Origin: Vandiemenella viatica
Taxonomy: Eukaryota; Arthropoda; Insecta; Orthoptera; Morabidae
Length of the DNA: 64,000 nucleotides
Assembly: GCA_031002005.1 (NCBI GenBank)
Contig: JARYHS010008074.1
Span: forward strand, 13,400,924 to 13,464,923
Direction: 5' to 3'
The position numbers were made by a program, and so were the translations under genes. Shown here piece after piece: positions 34,881 to 46,021 of the stretch. Positions within the stretch are counted from its first letter, which is position 1. Each line of letters opens with the position of its first letter. The notes beneath the pieces are model-generated. The model searched no databases. It saw nothing but the letters and a program-made list of their open reading frames with translations, and had not been told where the DNA came from.

Positions 34881-35250
34881 CCATAGAACCATGTGAACAA
34901 GGTGATGCAGGCATCACGGACATCACTACCGAATTAATGATGGTTGTTAAGTATGAAGAAGTTTCTTAACACCCATTACAGAGGAACAATTCAAAACATA
35001 TAACATACAAATAATACTAATAAAATCTTAATAATAAAGCATTTTTTAACTCGAAAATAAACAGATAAAATCTGAAAGTCAAAATTTTAAGTTAATGCCA
35101 TTTGTTGCATTCATTTCCAAAATTAAATCTCTTAAAGATGGACACTTTTTGTATCTTTTTCTTAAGGTCCCTTCTCTTATTGGATGATGGTGGCCCACAT
35201 ACCTAGGTCTGGATATGACATTGCAGCATGGAAAGCTTCTACTAATGTGC

Positions 35251-35510
35251 AGTAACATCACAGGGAGAATTACAGTGTTATAATATCACAGACACGCGGG
35301 AAGATTATCTCAGGAGTGAGAGAACAAAAGAGGTAGACGTTTTTTGGTTGGAAAAAAAAGTGAGAGAGCGTGTGCAGTATCAGAGTGGATTGAGAATTAA
35401 ATATATATATATATATATCTGGTGGTTTGCGACAGTCTACGGTATCTGAGTGAACTAGAATGGAATAAACAGTAAATGTATCAATGATAGATTCTTTGAT
35501 ATACGTTACA
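35251..35510 (+). repeat. 5' LTR of a small LTR element
   Basis: This 260-bp block is repeated at 37909-38166 with about 8 substitutions and one 2-bp difference in a TA run (roughly 97% identity). The ends are (T)GTAACATCA and TACGTTACA, the TGTAAC/GTTACA ends typical of Gypsy-type LTRs, although the first base here is A. It is followed at 35511 by tggctcaacgtgacagat, which resembles a tRNA-Arg-type primer site. Confidence 0.88.
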
Positions 35511-37908
35511 TGGCTCAACGTGACAGATACGAACCTGCAGTTAAAAGTGGAAATTACGAAGAGTGTAATTAGCACGAAAACGCGCTAAAAAAAACGATAA
35601 GTGGTGAAAGAAAAAGGAATCGTTTAAGACAAACCACAATTGTCGAGAGTATAAGTTGCTCCAACGAACTGAAGGTCAGCGATCGTAAACCGAGTTATTG
35701 GAAGGCGGAGAAAAGCAGAGACGTTGAGCGAAGACTACACTATACACGACAGTGGTGGCGCTTGGTGGCGGCTGAAGGAAATACTCAGTCAACACAGGAA
35801 TTCATTCTGCGTGGGTGGAGCCATTGCTGAGCGGTAATAGCAGTCCAAGCGTTCCAGATAGCGGCGACGTCTCATCAAAAGGAAAGGAAGACCATTTTAT
35901 TGATGCGCGCGCAAGCTGACTAGCAGTTACCTCCCTAAAAATTTTCTCTTGCTGAAAAAAAAAGAAAAAAAAATCTATGAATCATTCTTTGACATCGTAT
36001 CTCATCTTGTTGTCATCAGTGATGACAGATTAGCCTTGTCATAAAACTGACAAGGAAATAATTTTTTTCTTTTGAGCCATAGACTGTTTTTTTACCGCTT
36101 AGGAAAGTGCTTGTGTAGTCAAGGAGTATCTTTGCATAGCTTGTAGTGTTGTTGTAGTTCCTTTTTTTCAGTATAGCTTAATATTGTTCTGGGTAAAATG
36201 AATAGGCAATCAGAAGAGGTTACTGTAGCACAGGAGGAAATTCCTGAGCATAGTGATGTGTCAGTAGTAGACATGCTTCGTGCATTTCAGGAAAAAGTTA
36301 TGAGGTCCTTTCAGGAATTAAAGGAAGATAATATTGTCTTTCAAAAGTCTCTTCTAAATTCGCTCGAATCAGAATTAGGGCAAATTAAAGAGGAATTGAC
36401 CCATTATAGGGAACTTTTTGTTAAACAAAATATTGAACCCTCTTCCAAACTGAACCAGTATCATTCTGATAAGGCAGAAGATTACAGTCGGGATTTGCGA
36501 GAAAATCTTACGGGGAAGTACTCGATAGCAAAAAGTAAGAAAAATTTTTTGGTCCAGGAAGCAGCTCATGCTTCATCTGACATCTTGCCTGTTAACTCTC
36601 AGCTTATGGTTCAAATGAAACCAGTTAGTGTTCAATCAATTTCAGACAATACTTGCCCAGCCACAGATATTCTTATAAGTAATATTGCTGGAATTTCTCT
36701 TGAGAAGAGCAAGCTGGTTATGTCAGAAGCTATTTTCAAACGTCGCAAACCCACTTTTGTTAATAAGTTTGCAAACCACATTCATAATTTGATGTTTCCT
36801 TTCGGGACAGACCCCGTTTTCTTTCCTCACCAGATTGCTAGAGCATTGGCGAATGATATTACCATTAGTAGCCAACAATTTGTGCATGTTGAACAGATCC
36901 GCAGTACTAGCCGAGATGGTTACAATGCTGTTTTCTCAATCAATCTAATGGAAGGTTTCCTATGTTCAACTGCTTCTCTTGAAAGGTGTAATGTCACAAT
37001 ACAAAGCAGTAAAAGTAGAAAGAAAAGAAAGGTTAAGAGAAAGGAACCAGGAGTACATGTTAAGAAAAAGGAAGTAATCTCACTCTGGTCCAAGAGTAAA
37101 TTGGACTTGTTTCATGAGGGTCTCAACGTACTTAAATTCAAATACAACCAATTTTCTTTAAGCGTAAGGGATTCACATTATTTATGTACTGTACTACATT
37201 TTTTTGTTGTGTTTTAAGTAACCTATGTTGGACAAATTGAGTTTAACAGAATTGAAGTTTGTGATGTACCTTCAATACAATGCTCTTGTACCTACTTGGA
37301 AATTTTCTTTATGTCTTTGACTTTGGGAGTGGCAAATATAGCTTGGTTGTATTTCCCAAAGTTACCCACTGTCCACTGCAAGCCATGCTATGTCAGTTTG
37401 CGCGTAGCGTTTGCGTGTGCAGTGGTGCGTGTTCGCACATACTTAGTGTTTGAATGAGTATTTGTTGGTGTAAAGATCAAAAACAGTTAAGAGAATCAGT
37501 TGGCCGTGTATTTACTCTGCCGGAGTTGTTGGTTTTTGTTCTGATATTTGTGTTTATTTTATTTTATTTTTTTCTTCATATTTGTGTGTTTTCAGGTTCT
37601 GATTTTTAAATTGGTGCTGAATTTTCTATTTTGAACTTAGAATTAAGGAATCTGTGGCTTAATGTAATACAATGTAGCCACGCAACCACCAGATATTCAT
37701 TTTTAAATATTATAACAGATATTCATTTTTAAATATTATAACAGATATTCATTTTTACATATTATACCAGATGTTCATTTTGTGTATATTGTGATGGGTG
37801 TTTTATGTGAATTACATTCAGATGTTAGCATTTCAGAAAAGGTTTGATTTCGTGACGAAGTTTTGGGCTTTGTCAAGCCTGTCATTCGTCAAACCGCACC
37901 GGTTGGGA
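35511..37908 (+). mobile_element. Internal region of the non-autonomous LTR element
   Basis: The internal region is about 2.4 kb, far shorter than an autonomous Gypsy or Copia element. It holds only the frame at 36198-37217, a leader of about 690 bp and a 3' part of about 690 bp. A short triple repeat (agatattcatttttaaata) lies near 37690-37760. I see no clear polypurine tract before the 3' LTR. Confidence 0.8.
36198..37217 (+). CDS. Unrecognised 339-residue protein inside the LTR element
   Basis: This is the longest open frame in the window and the only one in the LTR element. It starts MNRQSEEVTVAQEEIPEHSD. Residues about 25-80 are rich in charged and heptad-spaced residues and could form a coiled coil. 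The middle (about 160-275) has a compact hydrophobic pattern with FVNKFANHIHNLMFPFGTDP. Residues about 281-300 are very basic (SRKKRKVKRKEP), like a nuclear localisation or nucleic-acid-binding patch. I see no zinc knuckle, protease, RT, RNase H or integrase motif. It may be a diverged gag or a captured gene. An intact frame in an element with 97% identical LTRs suggests it was recently under selection, but I cannot name a function. Confidence 0.6.
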   Translation: MNRQSEEVTVAQEEIPEHSDVSVVDMLRAFQEKVMRSFQELKEDNIVFQKSLLNSLESELGQIKEELTHYRELFVKQNIEPSSKLNQYHSDKAEDYSRDLRENLTGKYSIAKSKKNFLVQEAAHASSDILPVNSQLMVQMKPVSVQSISDNTCPATDILISNIAGISLEKSKLVMSEAIFKRRKPTFVNKFANHIHNLMFPFGTDPVFFPHQIARALANDITISSQQFVHVEQIRSTSRDGYNAVFSINLMEGFLCSTASLERCNVTIQSSKSRKKRKVKRKEPGVHVKKKEVISLWSKSKLDLFHEGLNVLKFKYNQFSLSVRDSHYLCTVLHFFVVF

Positions 37909-38166
37909 TGTAACATCACAGGGAGAATTACGGTGTTATAATATCGCAGGCACGCGGGAGGATTATCTCAGGAGTGAGAGAACAAAAGAGGTAGACGTTT
38001 TTTGGTTGGAAAAAAAAGTGAGAGAGCGTGTGCAGTATCAGAGTGAATTGAGAATTAAATATATATATATATATCTGGTGGTTTGCGACGGTCTACGGTA
38101 TCTGAGTGAACTAGAATGGAATAAACAGTAAATGTATCAATGATAGATTCTTTGATTTACGTTACA
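37909..38166 (+). repeat. 3' LTR of the small LTR element
   Basis: Starts tgtaacatcacagg and ends tttacgttaca. The flanking bases tgtgc (35246-35250) and tgttc (38167-38171) match at four of five positions and are likely the target duplication. Confidence 0.88.
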
Positions 38167-38174
38167 TGTTCCAT

Positions 38175-38440
38175 CTCCGAATGTCTTTCAGCTACAAACT
38201 CCATCTCCTTCTTTTCCCGTGTATCTTTCCTTCAATGATGAGTTGCAGTATTTGGTACCTCTTGCCTCTCATATTGTGTCCTAGATATTTGGTTTTCCTT
38301 TGCTTTATAATGAGCAGCAGTTCTTTTTGTTTCTCCATCCAATGAAGTACATCCAAGATATGCGTAGGAGACAATGATACAAATGCATTTCAAAAGCATC
38401 AATTCCTTTCTCTAGATTTTAGTCTAAAGCTTAGTTTTGA
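38175..38440 (-). pseudogene. LINE C-terminal fragment
   Basis: On the - strand it reads KTKYLGHNMRGKRYQILQLI and then EGKIHGKRRRWS. This pattern (GH-x-x-R-x-x-R-Y-x-x-L-Q-L-I-x-E-G-K-I-x-G-K-R) is common at the C-terminus of insect LINE polyproteins. It lies directly after the LTR element. Confidence 0.6.
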
Positions 38441-38449
38441 CACCCATAG

Positions 38450-39180
38450 AGAAAAATGGGGAATAGGGCAGGAGATAATCTATTAGCATGAACATGTTTT
38501 TTCATAAAATCAGATCTGAGAATGCAAATGATTTGCTGCTACGTGTTCCCCAGTATTTGTCCAGGATAAAAAATTTTACAAAATGAGATATATCAAATTT
38601 AAGTGGTTTTCACCATGTGTTCAAGTGGTGAACACAAAATAAAAAAACATTAAATCATAATTTTTGGTTAATTGAAAAAATTAAAACAATTTTAACTGTG
38701 ACAGTATGTTGTCACCATTGACTTACACATTCTGACCAAAATTTGAGTCTGTAAGTAAATTTTAAGTATGTTTTTTAGTAAAATAAAGAATTTAAATATT
38801 TTAAAGAAAATAGTTGGAAGGGCAAAATTACGTTTAGAAAATAATAATGGCTTGGGGATAAGTTTAAAATGTATGTGAAAAATGTAAGATTTCAGTATTC
38901 TGATTGTTAGATGTTCAAATTCCCTCGTCCAAAAGATGATATCAAGGGTAGAAATTAAAATTTTACAGAAGGATTTTTGAAAAATAAATGTGCTATCAGA
39001 AAATAGAATATTCTAAGCAAAAAAACATCAAACAAAAAGGAGTCAGCGAGAGTTTGAATTTTTAAACTTTAGTTTGATGTCACACGGGAATAAAAGCAAG
39101 GCACAATTTTGGTTAATGCTTGTTTTTTTAAATAATTTTTTGCCTTCTTTACATGCTTTATTTGGATTTTATTGTGATTA
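38450..39180. other. Intron 6 sequence, nothing recognised
   Basis: AT-rich non-coding sequence. Confidence 0.5.
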
Positions 39181-39184
39181 ATTT

Positions 39185-39490
39185 ATTTCCACTGATGTTG
39201 TTGTTGTTCAGACCCCTCCCTCCTTTTGTCCAATCGTGGCAGTGTTGTCCATGGTACCCTGTGTGACAGCAATTACAGTATTCTATTTTTTTTTAAGGCA
39301 TAGCCTCAAATATTGTATTTTTTTGATTGTTCAGTTTTTTGTGATAGTGCAGTTTTTTGTGGTTGTGCAGTATTTTTTCTACTGCTACCCACCTCTCTTA
39401 AACTTTGTTGAGCAGTGGGTGTTTTTAGCTTTCTTTTCATATGAATATCGCCTCGTGTCATTTGTTCCTACTGTATTGTTGCAAAGCAAA
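39185..39490 (+). mobile_element. PLE 3' tail, diverged
   Basis: The end shows the tail order: aaactttgttgagcagtggg, tgtttttagctttcttttca, tatgaatatcgcctcg. It matches 3890-3955 and 31590-31650. The hammerhead-like part is not preserved. Confidence 0.5.
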
Positions 39491-40044
39491 AGTTGAAAAT
39501 TCCTATTAAGTATGTTGACCAAGCAACTGTTGGCTTAAAAAAACACATTCCTTACTGAAACACCAGAATATCGATGTGTTGAGGTTAAAAACAGAATATC
39601 AGTGCTCATGCACATTCCTTGGTTTGTTGCTAACTGTGACATTTTGATGAACCATGTTCTTAATATGATGAAAATAGTCTGTTTTTATTAGACACTAACA
39701 CATCAATAGTATCATGCAGACTGTATTCTGGATGTTGTAGTTATATTGGCTGCAGCTGACTTAACATTGGTGTTTAAATATAGAAATTAAAAAAATAATA
39801 AAAAAATCTTTGGACAAATTCACAGAGAAATGAAATGCAAGCTACAAAGGAGATAATACAGTACTGTATTGGATGATAAGAATCAAAACAGAATATTTAG
39901 AAGTATTGGGCACATCAGGGAAAATGCACTGGAAAGAAAAAGAAATAAGAGAACATGGAAACAGTACTCAGGAGACCTGTAAGGAAGAAAACCCTGTACA
40001 AACAGAAGAAAGTACTAAAGAACAGGGGAGTGAGACAATAGCAT

Positions 40045-40163
40045 GCTGAGCTAGAAATAGCATTGAAAGAAATGCCAAACCGGAAATTGCAAGGTATAGA
40101 CCAACTAACAGCGGAAATTGTAAAAGCATTAGGCACAACTGGAATAAAATGGTTTTACCGCTC
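40045..40163 (+). pseudogene. LINE reverse transcriptase fragment
   Basis: It reads LEIALKEMPNRKLQGIDQLT and then AEIVKALGTTG. This matches the RT motif 1-2 region (A-L-x-x-M-K-x-x-K-A-x-G-x-D-x-x-x-A-E) of RTE/Jockey-type LINEs. The match stops abruptly at 40163 where a Helitron-like repeat starts. Confidence 0.7.
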
Positions 40164-40675
40164 ATATATATAAACAAACACCATGTATGTATGTTCCAGA
40201 AAAGCTCAAAAACAGCTGAGCAGATTTAAAATGGGTATTCACCATTTTAAAACTTGGGATCGGACTTGAAATTTTTGACATATGTTATGTTAGAGAGTTA
40301 CGTGACCATTGATCAAATGATATTATGAACATATTGTGAGAAACACCAAAGATGGTAATGTCAGCTGTTGCATACTCCAAACTAAAAAAAACTTACAAAC
40401 TTAATTTAAAAAAAAGTGAATGACATATCTTATAGTTCAAGATCCCAGAATCTCCAGACCTACGTCATTTTAGCTATGCCCAAACTTCAAGCATGAAATT
40501 GAAGACCTTTCACAGGTAATGGAAACAAAAGGTACATAAAAACCTTACTCACCTACATTAAAGTATGAAATCTGGTTTTTGCATGTGTTTTACAGAATAT
40601 TGTTAGAAACCAACATTCATTATTGTTAGGCTTTTTCTGTGGGCCATATTTAAATTAAATTAAATTAAACTTCAA

Positions 40676-40885
40676 TGCAAGTTTGGTGAGTAAGAATTAG
40701 CACTCAGACCTCACTTTTAGGAAAACACACATTCAAATCCCAATCCGGTCACCCAGTTTTTGGTTTTCCATGGTTTCCTAAAATCAATCCAGGTGAATAA
40801 AAGGATGTTTCCTTCCCAAAGCTATGGATTAATTCTTTCCTGTTCCATGCCACTAATCTTCGTGGAACAGATTTTACTTTTTGCT
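40676..40885 (+). mobile_element. tRNA-derived SINE
   Basis: Contains a B-box-like attcaaatcccaatcc preceded by agcactcagacc, then ttttccatggtttcctaaaa with tcaatccaggtgaat. The body resembles the SINE at 53.4 kb (gtttcctaaatcactccagg). It ends around cgtggaacagattttac. Confidence 0.55.
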
Positions 40886-41416
40886 CCAGCTCCAAATAAA
40901 ATAGACTATCAGGGCAATTTTCAGCTAAAGTGTAGATGAAGTATTATAATGTGCCTACCCAATGTTTGATACTGTGAGAATCCTGTCAAAGTTGATTCAG
41001 TGGATTCCAACTTATACCAGATTAATAATCAAATAAATGTGTCATATCGAATTAAGACAAGCCTTTAACTCAAATCCCAAGCTTCTAGATTATTAAAACT
41101 GATTTATGTAAGTAGTTTGTATTAATGTGCATATGATACATATTTCGATTTTTGAGCAGCAATGTTAGCAAATGATGTGATTAGGTTGAAATGCAGCCTG
41201 GACCAAAATGAAAACTAACAGTCTATATCGCATCATCCAACCCACCCTGTTCTGGGAATTATGCAGTTATATTGACATTTTTTTTAATGCTGGAAATGGC
41301 GGTTGTCAAATCAATGAAAGTTTGTGCTCATGATTATTATTGTACAAATAAAAATAGTAAAGTGGAATAAATTTACTCCAACCAATCCCCTTCTGTATAG
41401 GGCATGGGTAAATATG

Positions 41417-42308
41417 AGGTGTGGCAATAGAATAATGAGACTGATGCTTCTACAGAAGTAATACACATTCGCAAAAGGCTAACAACCAACAGGTGAGTAG
41501 CATGAAGCCTTCTCTTACAAATATAGAACCTCATGTATTTGTAAACAAATTAGTCTGGCCATGGCCTTCATTTGTATAAAAGCTGTTTTTCTTTCTTTCT
41601 TTTTTTTTTTTAACTAGAAAAATAGAATAGAATATTGTTTTGAAATTTCACATGAAACTTGGGAAAAAAACGCTACTTTACAAGAATTGTATGGCAATGA
41701 ATGTTTATCATGTGCATGAGTTTTTGGGTGGTTTAAGTGTTTCCAAGATGGTCGAAAAAAGTAGAAGATGATTCAAGCCTGGATCATCCTTCCATGTCAA
41801 AAATGAAAATTTTGAAAAAGTTGGTTATCTGATTTGATCTGACCATTGATTAACTAACATTGAGGTTCTTGCTCAACTCTGTTGGAAAAGAAAAAAAGAA
41901 AAAAAAATCAAAATTGTGAAAAACCAAGTCATGTATCCTCCATCAAGACATCAGCCCAGCTCATTCTGCATTTTTTGTAAACAAATTTCTAGTACAACAT
42001 ACCAATGTTAAACCCTTTGCTTGACCTTTCACCATGTGACTTTTATCTGTTTGCCAAGGTCAAATGTGCAATAATAGTAACAAGATTTCAGTCCATTGAA
42101 GCTGTGATTAAAAAAAAAACAAAAAACAAAAAACTGCTAGCATCATGAAGAAGACCCTGTAGCACTGGTTTGAACACTGGGAAATTCACATAGAATGTTA
42201 TAGGGCTAGAGGATGGGTGTCTATTGAAGGTGATTATAACTAGGTATGTATAAATTCAAAACAATTTTTTCACAGTGTTTGGCTTGTTATTTTATTGCCA
42301 TACCTTGT
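41417..42308 (+). pseudogene. Mariner transposon with internal deletion (irritans-like)
   Basis: It reads ATLQELYGNECLSCA then FGWFKCFQDGR, the mariner N-terminal domain. The catalytic middle is largely missing. The reading resumes near HQDISPAHSAFFVNKFL (second Asp motif) and ends HWFEHWEIHIECYRARGWVS and IEGDYN. Terminal inverted repeats: aggtgtggcaatagaataat on the left and aggtatggcaataaaataac on the complementary strand on the right. Confidence 0.82.
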
Positions 42309-42689
42309 TTAGTTTCACTTCCATTCTGGAAATAACTGAATTTGATAAAACATGGAACTAATTTTCTCTTTGGGAGACAAAAAATACTTCAGAGGTAAAT
42401 CAACACCAACCTGCACATTTATTAGGGTGCAGATAAATCAACATTTAGTTTAATCCTGAAATGGCTGACGCCAAATTAATTAAATGTAGTACACATGTTT
42501 CTGATTACATAAATAAAAATATTGTAGCAGTAAATCAACTCCAACCCCCCCTTTATGGGTAGAGTGTGGGTGAATTTAGATTTGCTTTAATACCGAACAT
42601 AGCTGCCATGAGTTTAATCAAACTAGACTAGGCAAAGTTCTGCTAGTAGAGTTGTAAGAGCAGTTTGGCAGGAAGGAATATAATATAAT

Positions 42690-43310
42690 ATAATAATATT
42701 TAATTAAAATTGCAATGGAGTGCATGCTCTGGCGGCAATTTCCCTACACACCCATCTTCCTCCTTTCCTGCACACACCTACATTTGCCTTCTATAAATTT
42801 TAACTTTAAATTCTTTCATCGTTTTTCAGAAATTATTAATCAGTTCTCTTGGTAACTTATTCCAATCCCTGAAACTTACCTAAAAAAGATAATCTTCCTA
42901 CACCCCTGTGCCTGAAATTAAGCACCAGCTTTTGGTCATGGTCATCTTTTCCCTTCCGTGCATTACTTTTCATTATTACACTAATATCTTTCCATGCATC
43001 ATCACCAATATATGTAAGCCTTGTACAGTCCCATCGCCCTCTTCACCCTCCTCCTGTTGTTCAATGAATCCCATTCCATTTCTTTTATCATATCTGCTAC
43101 TGATTGCATTTTCTGGTAATTTCCAGAAACAAATGTAGCAGCTCTGTTTTTGCACCCCTCTCCAACTCCTGTATTTGATACTCAAAATGTGGGTCTCATA
43201 CTACACTACGGTATTCAAGCAACGGTCTGACCAAAGTTTTGTAACCCTATTCCCTTGCTTCTCTCGTACATCCCCTCATCACTCTCTCCAACAAGCACAA
43301 TTTCGCAGTG
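42690..43310 (-). pseudogene. LINE C-terminal part and 3' end, second copy of the 20.2-kb family
   Basis: On the - strand it reads YKTLVRPLLEYRSVVWDPHF, QIQELERGAKTELL, and near the end FRDWNKLPRELINNF. This is the RT thumb and tail of a CR1/Jockey-group LINE. The 3' part matches 20190-20530. Breaks are frequent. Confidence 0.75.
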
Positions 43311-43314
43311 TCAA

Positions 43315-44290
43315 CTTCAACCTTTCACATGATGAAGACAACAGAGGCTGTTGTGGAAAGGTGACACATGGAAGAACTGATCTGGCAGAACACCCAAAAA
43401 GAAATTTTGTCATCTGTATGCTCTCAACCTATAAAGCAGTCTCCAAGTTCTTGAAAAGTGGTGCTGTGTGAATAAATTAAAAATAAAACTGACTGAATTT
43501 GCAGCTGCATATAAATCCTTACACTACATACTAAATTAAAAATATTTTAATAACAATTAGAATTGAATTAATAACAAAAATACCTTGGCATCACACTGAT
43601 CCAAATCTTCTATTCCAGAACTGTTTACTGAATAGGAGAAAACAGGGATTAGTAGTAAAACAAAATCTCGCTGCAATACCTCACAGCACAGAACTGTCAC
43701 AACCGATCTCCAAATCTACAAAACTTCTTGATATTTTACAAATGCTAGGCATGAGGAACAGCCTCAAAATCAAACCTGCTTCACTTTAAGAGATTGCAGA
43801 AGAACTGGTGCCTAAAGATAATTCCCCAAGCTTCAAGATTCACACTGAGAGTTTTCCTAATCAACAAACCTAACATCTAACTCTTATAAATATTATAATT
43901 AACCGAAAAATTGTAAAAGCAAAGAGAAAACTGATATCGTCGATGACCATAGCCATGTTTTCTCCTCAAAGAGCAAATAAAGCTACTCCCAAACCATTCT
44001 GTTCAATACATTTAATGTATAGTAGTTAAAGGTACCTAAGTAGCGGACATACACAAACATTGCTGTCAGATCAATCTTTGAGAAAGTACTTCAACTGGTG
44101 AAGACAGTGAAGAAAGCCTTTGAATGTTGTGCTTAGCAGATTTATCTGCTAAAACCTGTGAAATCTTTGTAGAGGTCAAAATATTGTTGAATGTCTACAA
44201 AATTGCTCATATGAATTCCCAAGAACTATGCAGACAATAATGTTACAACTTTATATTCCACATATTTTATGAAAACCATTACTTCCATTC
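43315..44290. other. Intron 6 end, mostly unrecognised
   Basis: At 43329-43365 the string tgatgaagacaacagaggct and gttgtggaaaggtg resembles the hammerhead-like core at 8096, with the GAAA replaced. A LINE-like phrase (YLGITL) lies near 43580. Nothing else is recognised. Confidence 0.4.
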
Positions 44291-44307
44291 CGTCTTGTAT
44301 CTTTCAG

Positions 44308-44450
44308 TGGTGACAGAACCGCCGTATGGGCTTAAATTAAACCTGCGTAATACTTACTTTAAACTTCGGCCACAGAGCCTCGACGCATGCGAGCACCCTG
44401 CCTTCAAGTCACTCGTATATGTGCTTGCCTTCTTCCATGCTGTGGTGCAG
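44308..44450 (+). CDS. DNAH10: Dynein heavy chain DNAH10-type, exon 7
   Basis: This exon encodes about 48 residues. It opens [20 protein letters not shown], a conserved dynein stretch, and ends [18 protein letters not shown]. The first two bases complete the Val codon split from exon 6. The acceptor is ctttcag and the donor cag|gttagt, phase 0. The exon lies 9.7 kb downstream of exon 6, and the reading phase still fits exactly. Confidence 0.95.
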
Positions 44451-44689
44451 GTTAGTAAAACATGTTTATTATATGCCAAAAACAAGTTTTGGCTTGATAT
44501 ATTATTACTGTGTACAATGATCCTGCAAATGTGAACAAAGTTTTATAATTCTGTATCATATAACATCCTTCAAAATTAGTATTTGTTAACATGGTGTTAT
44601 TGCTTCTTGTCATAATGTTTGGCTTTGAATATTTTTCATTCACTCTGAATTGTTACATTATTTTATTTTTATTTTTTCTAAAAAAGGCT

Positions 44690-45560
44690 TCATCTTAGTC
44701 ATTATCATTCACAATTTTTAAAAATTGTGTTTGAATTTTGATGAGCCCCTCCACCATCTGTTAATATTTTTTCTGGTCCTTCTATAATACAATACATTCA
44801 ATAAAACTTCTTTTAATTTTTTCCTGAATTTAATCTTATCATCTGCTAGACATTTAAGATGTGGTGGGAGCTTATGGAAGATATGTATCCCTCAATATCG
44901 GATCCCTTTTTGAACGAATGACAACAACTTGTAATCCTTGTGAAGATCATTTTGACTTCTGTTGCCATAATTGTGCATTTCACTATTTGTTCCAAACAGA
45001 GTATAATTTGTTACTAAAAAGGACATTAATGAATATATATACTCAGCCACTACTGTTAAAATTCCTAACTGCATGAAGGTCTACTGCTAACCTCAGATAT
45101 AATTCTTATTACTCACTTTTGGGCTCTCGACACTTTGTCTGTATGAGTAGAAGTGCCCCATAATATTATTCCATATGACATTAAGGAGTGAAAATAAGCT
45201 AATTAAACTAGTTTCCTTGTATGGAGAACAGCTGTAACTGAAATTGTATGAGTTGTAAAATGTAGCTGCATCAAATTGATTTAGTAAGTCAGAGACATGT
45301 GTACTCTGACTAGTTAGAATCAGATGGAGGGAAAAATGTAAATATTTGTCAGTTTCCTAGAGAAGATGAGTGTATGGCATGTGAAAAGTGTAAGAGAGTG
45401 ACTGTATTGTCTACAATTTCGAGCTATAATGTTACCTTCGTTGTGATAATTTCATTCAACTTAGCTGTCAAATTATGCCTCGACATCCACCCAATTACTT
45501 GTAATTGTGACTGAAGAGTGTCAAGTTTGTTGATTGCTACTTTCTTTCTGCCTAATTATT
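44690..45560 (-). pseudogene. Jockey/CR1-group LINE, RT C-terminal fragment
   Basis: On the - strand: YFHSLMSYGIILWG, a phrase characteristic of Jockey-type LINEs, then DKVSRAQKxVIRIISEV and LHKDYKLLSFVQKGIRY. It is antisense to the dynein gene and covers most of intron 7 between exons 7 and 8. Stops interrupt all frames. Confidence 0.82.
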
Positions 45561-45755
45561 TTAAATTAAGGAAATGTGTTAGTTTTGGATTTATGAACAA
45601 GAAACAAAGGTAATAACTAACTAAAGGAGAAAAATTGAAAGAAAAGTATTCATTCTTCAGCACATTAATATAATTAAAGCAACTTAATTTTCTGGTGTTT
45701 AAATTTTGTTATCAAAGCAGTTATAATGTATATAATTATTATCATTATTTTTCAG

Positions 45756-45917
45756 GAAAGACGAAAATATGATAAAATAGGATGGAACATAAGTTATGAC
45801 TTTAATGAATCAGACTTTCTTGTATGCATGCAGATTTTGGATACATATTTGACAAAAACATTGATTGCAAAGGATTCAAGGATCCCTTGGAGGAGCCTGA
45901 AGTACTTAGTTGGAGAG
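45756..45917 (+). CDS. DNAH10: Dynein heavy chain DNAH10-type, exon 8
   Basis: This exon has exactly 54 codons. It reads [20 protein letters not shown], then F-L-V-C-M-Q-I-L-D, and ends [12 protein letters not shown]. This is the C-terminal side of AAA6 and the start of the C-terminal domain in dynein heavy chains. The acceptor is ttttcag and the donor gag|gtaaat. The next intron is filled largely by Helitron and Penelope sequence. Confidence 0.95.
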
Positions 45918-46021
45918 GTAAATAGAGCTTATTTTTAAAATAAATAAAATAAAGAAAGACAAAAAATTAATTGGAATTAGTTAGCTAATAAATAATAAGA
46001 AATGTGCTTGTCAAGTAGATA

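Larger units (their letters stand above)
40164..42642 (+). mobile_element. Helitron-like repeat carrying a mariner
   Basis: It starts tcatatatataaacaaacac and then catgtatgtatgttcc, like the 5' end of Helitron H3, and may end at ttctgctag followed by T (42642), the CTAG|T signature. Similar phrases at 41340-41410 and 42510-42570 (ctccaaccaatccccttctg vs ctccaaccccccctttatgg) show internal tandem repeats split by a mariner. The base before the 5' end is C, not the expected A, so the assignment is tentative. Confidence 0.5.
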
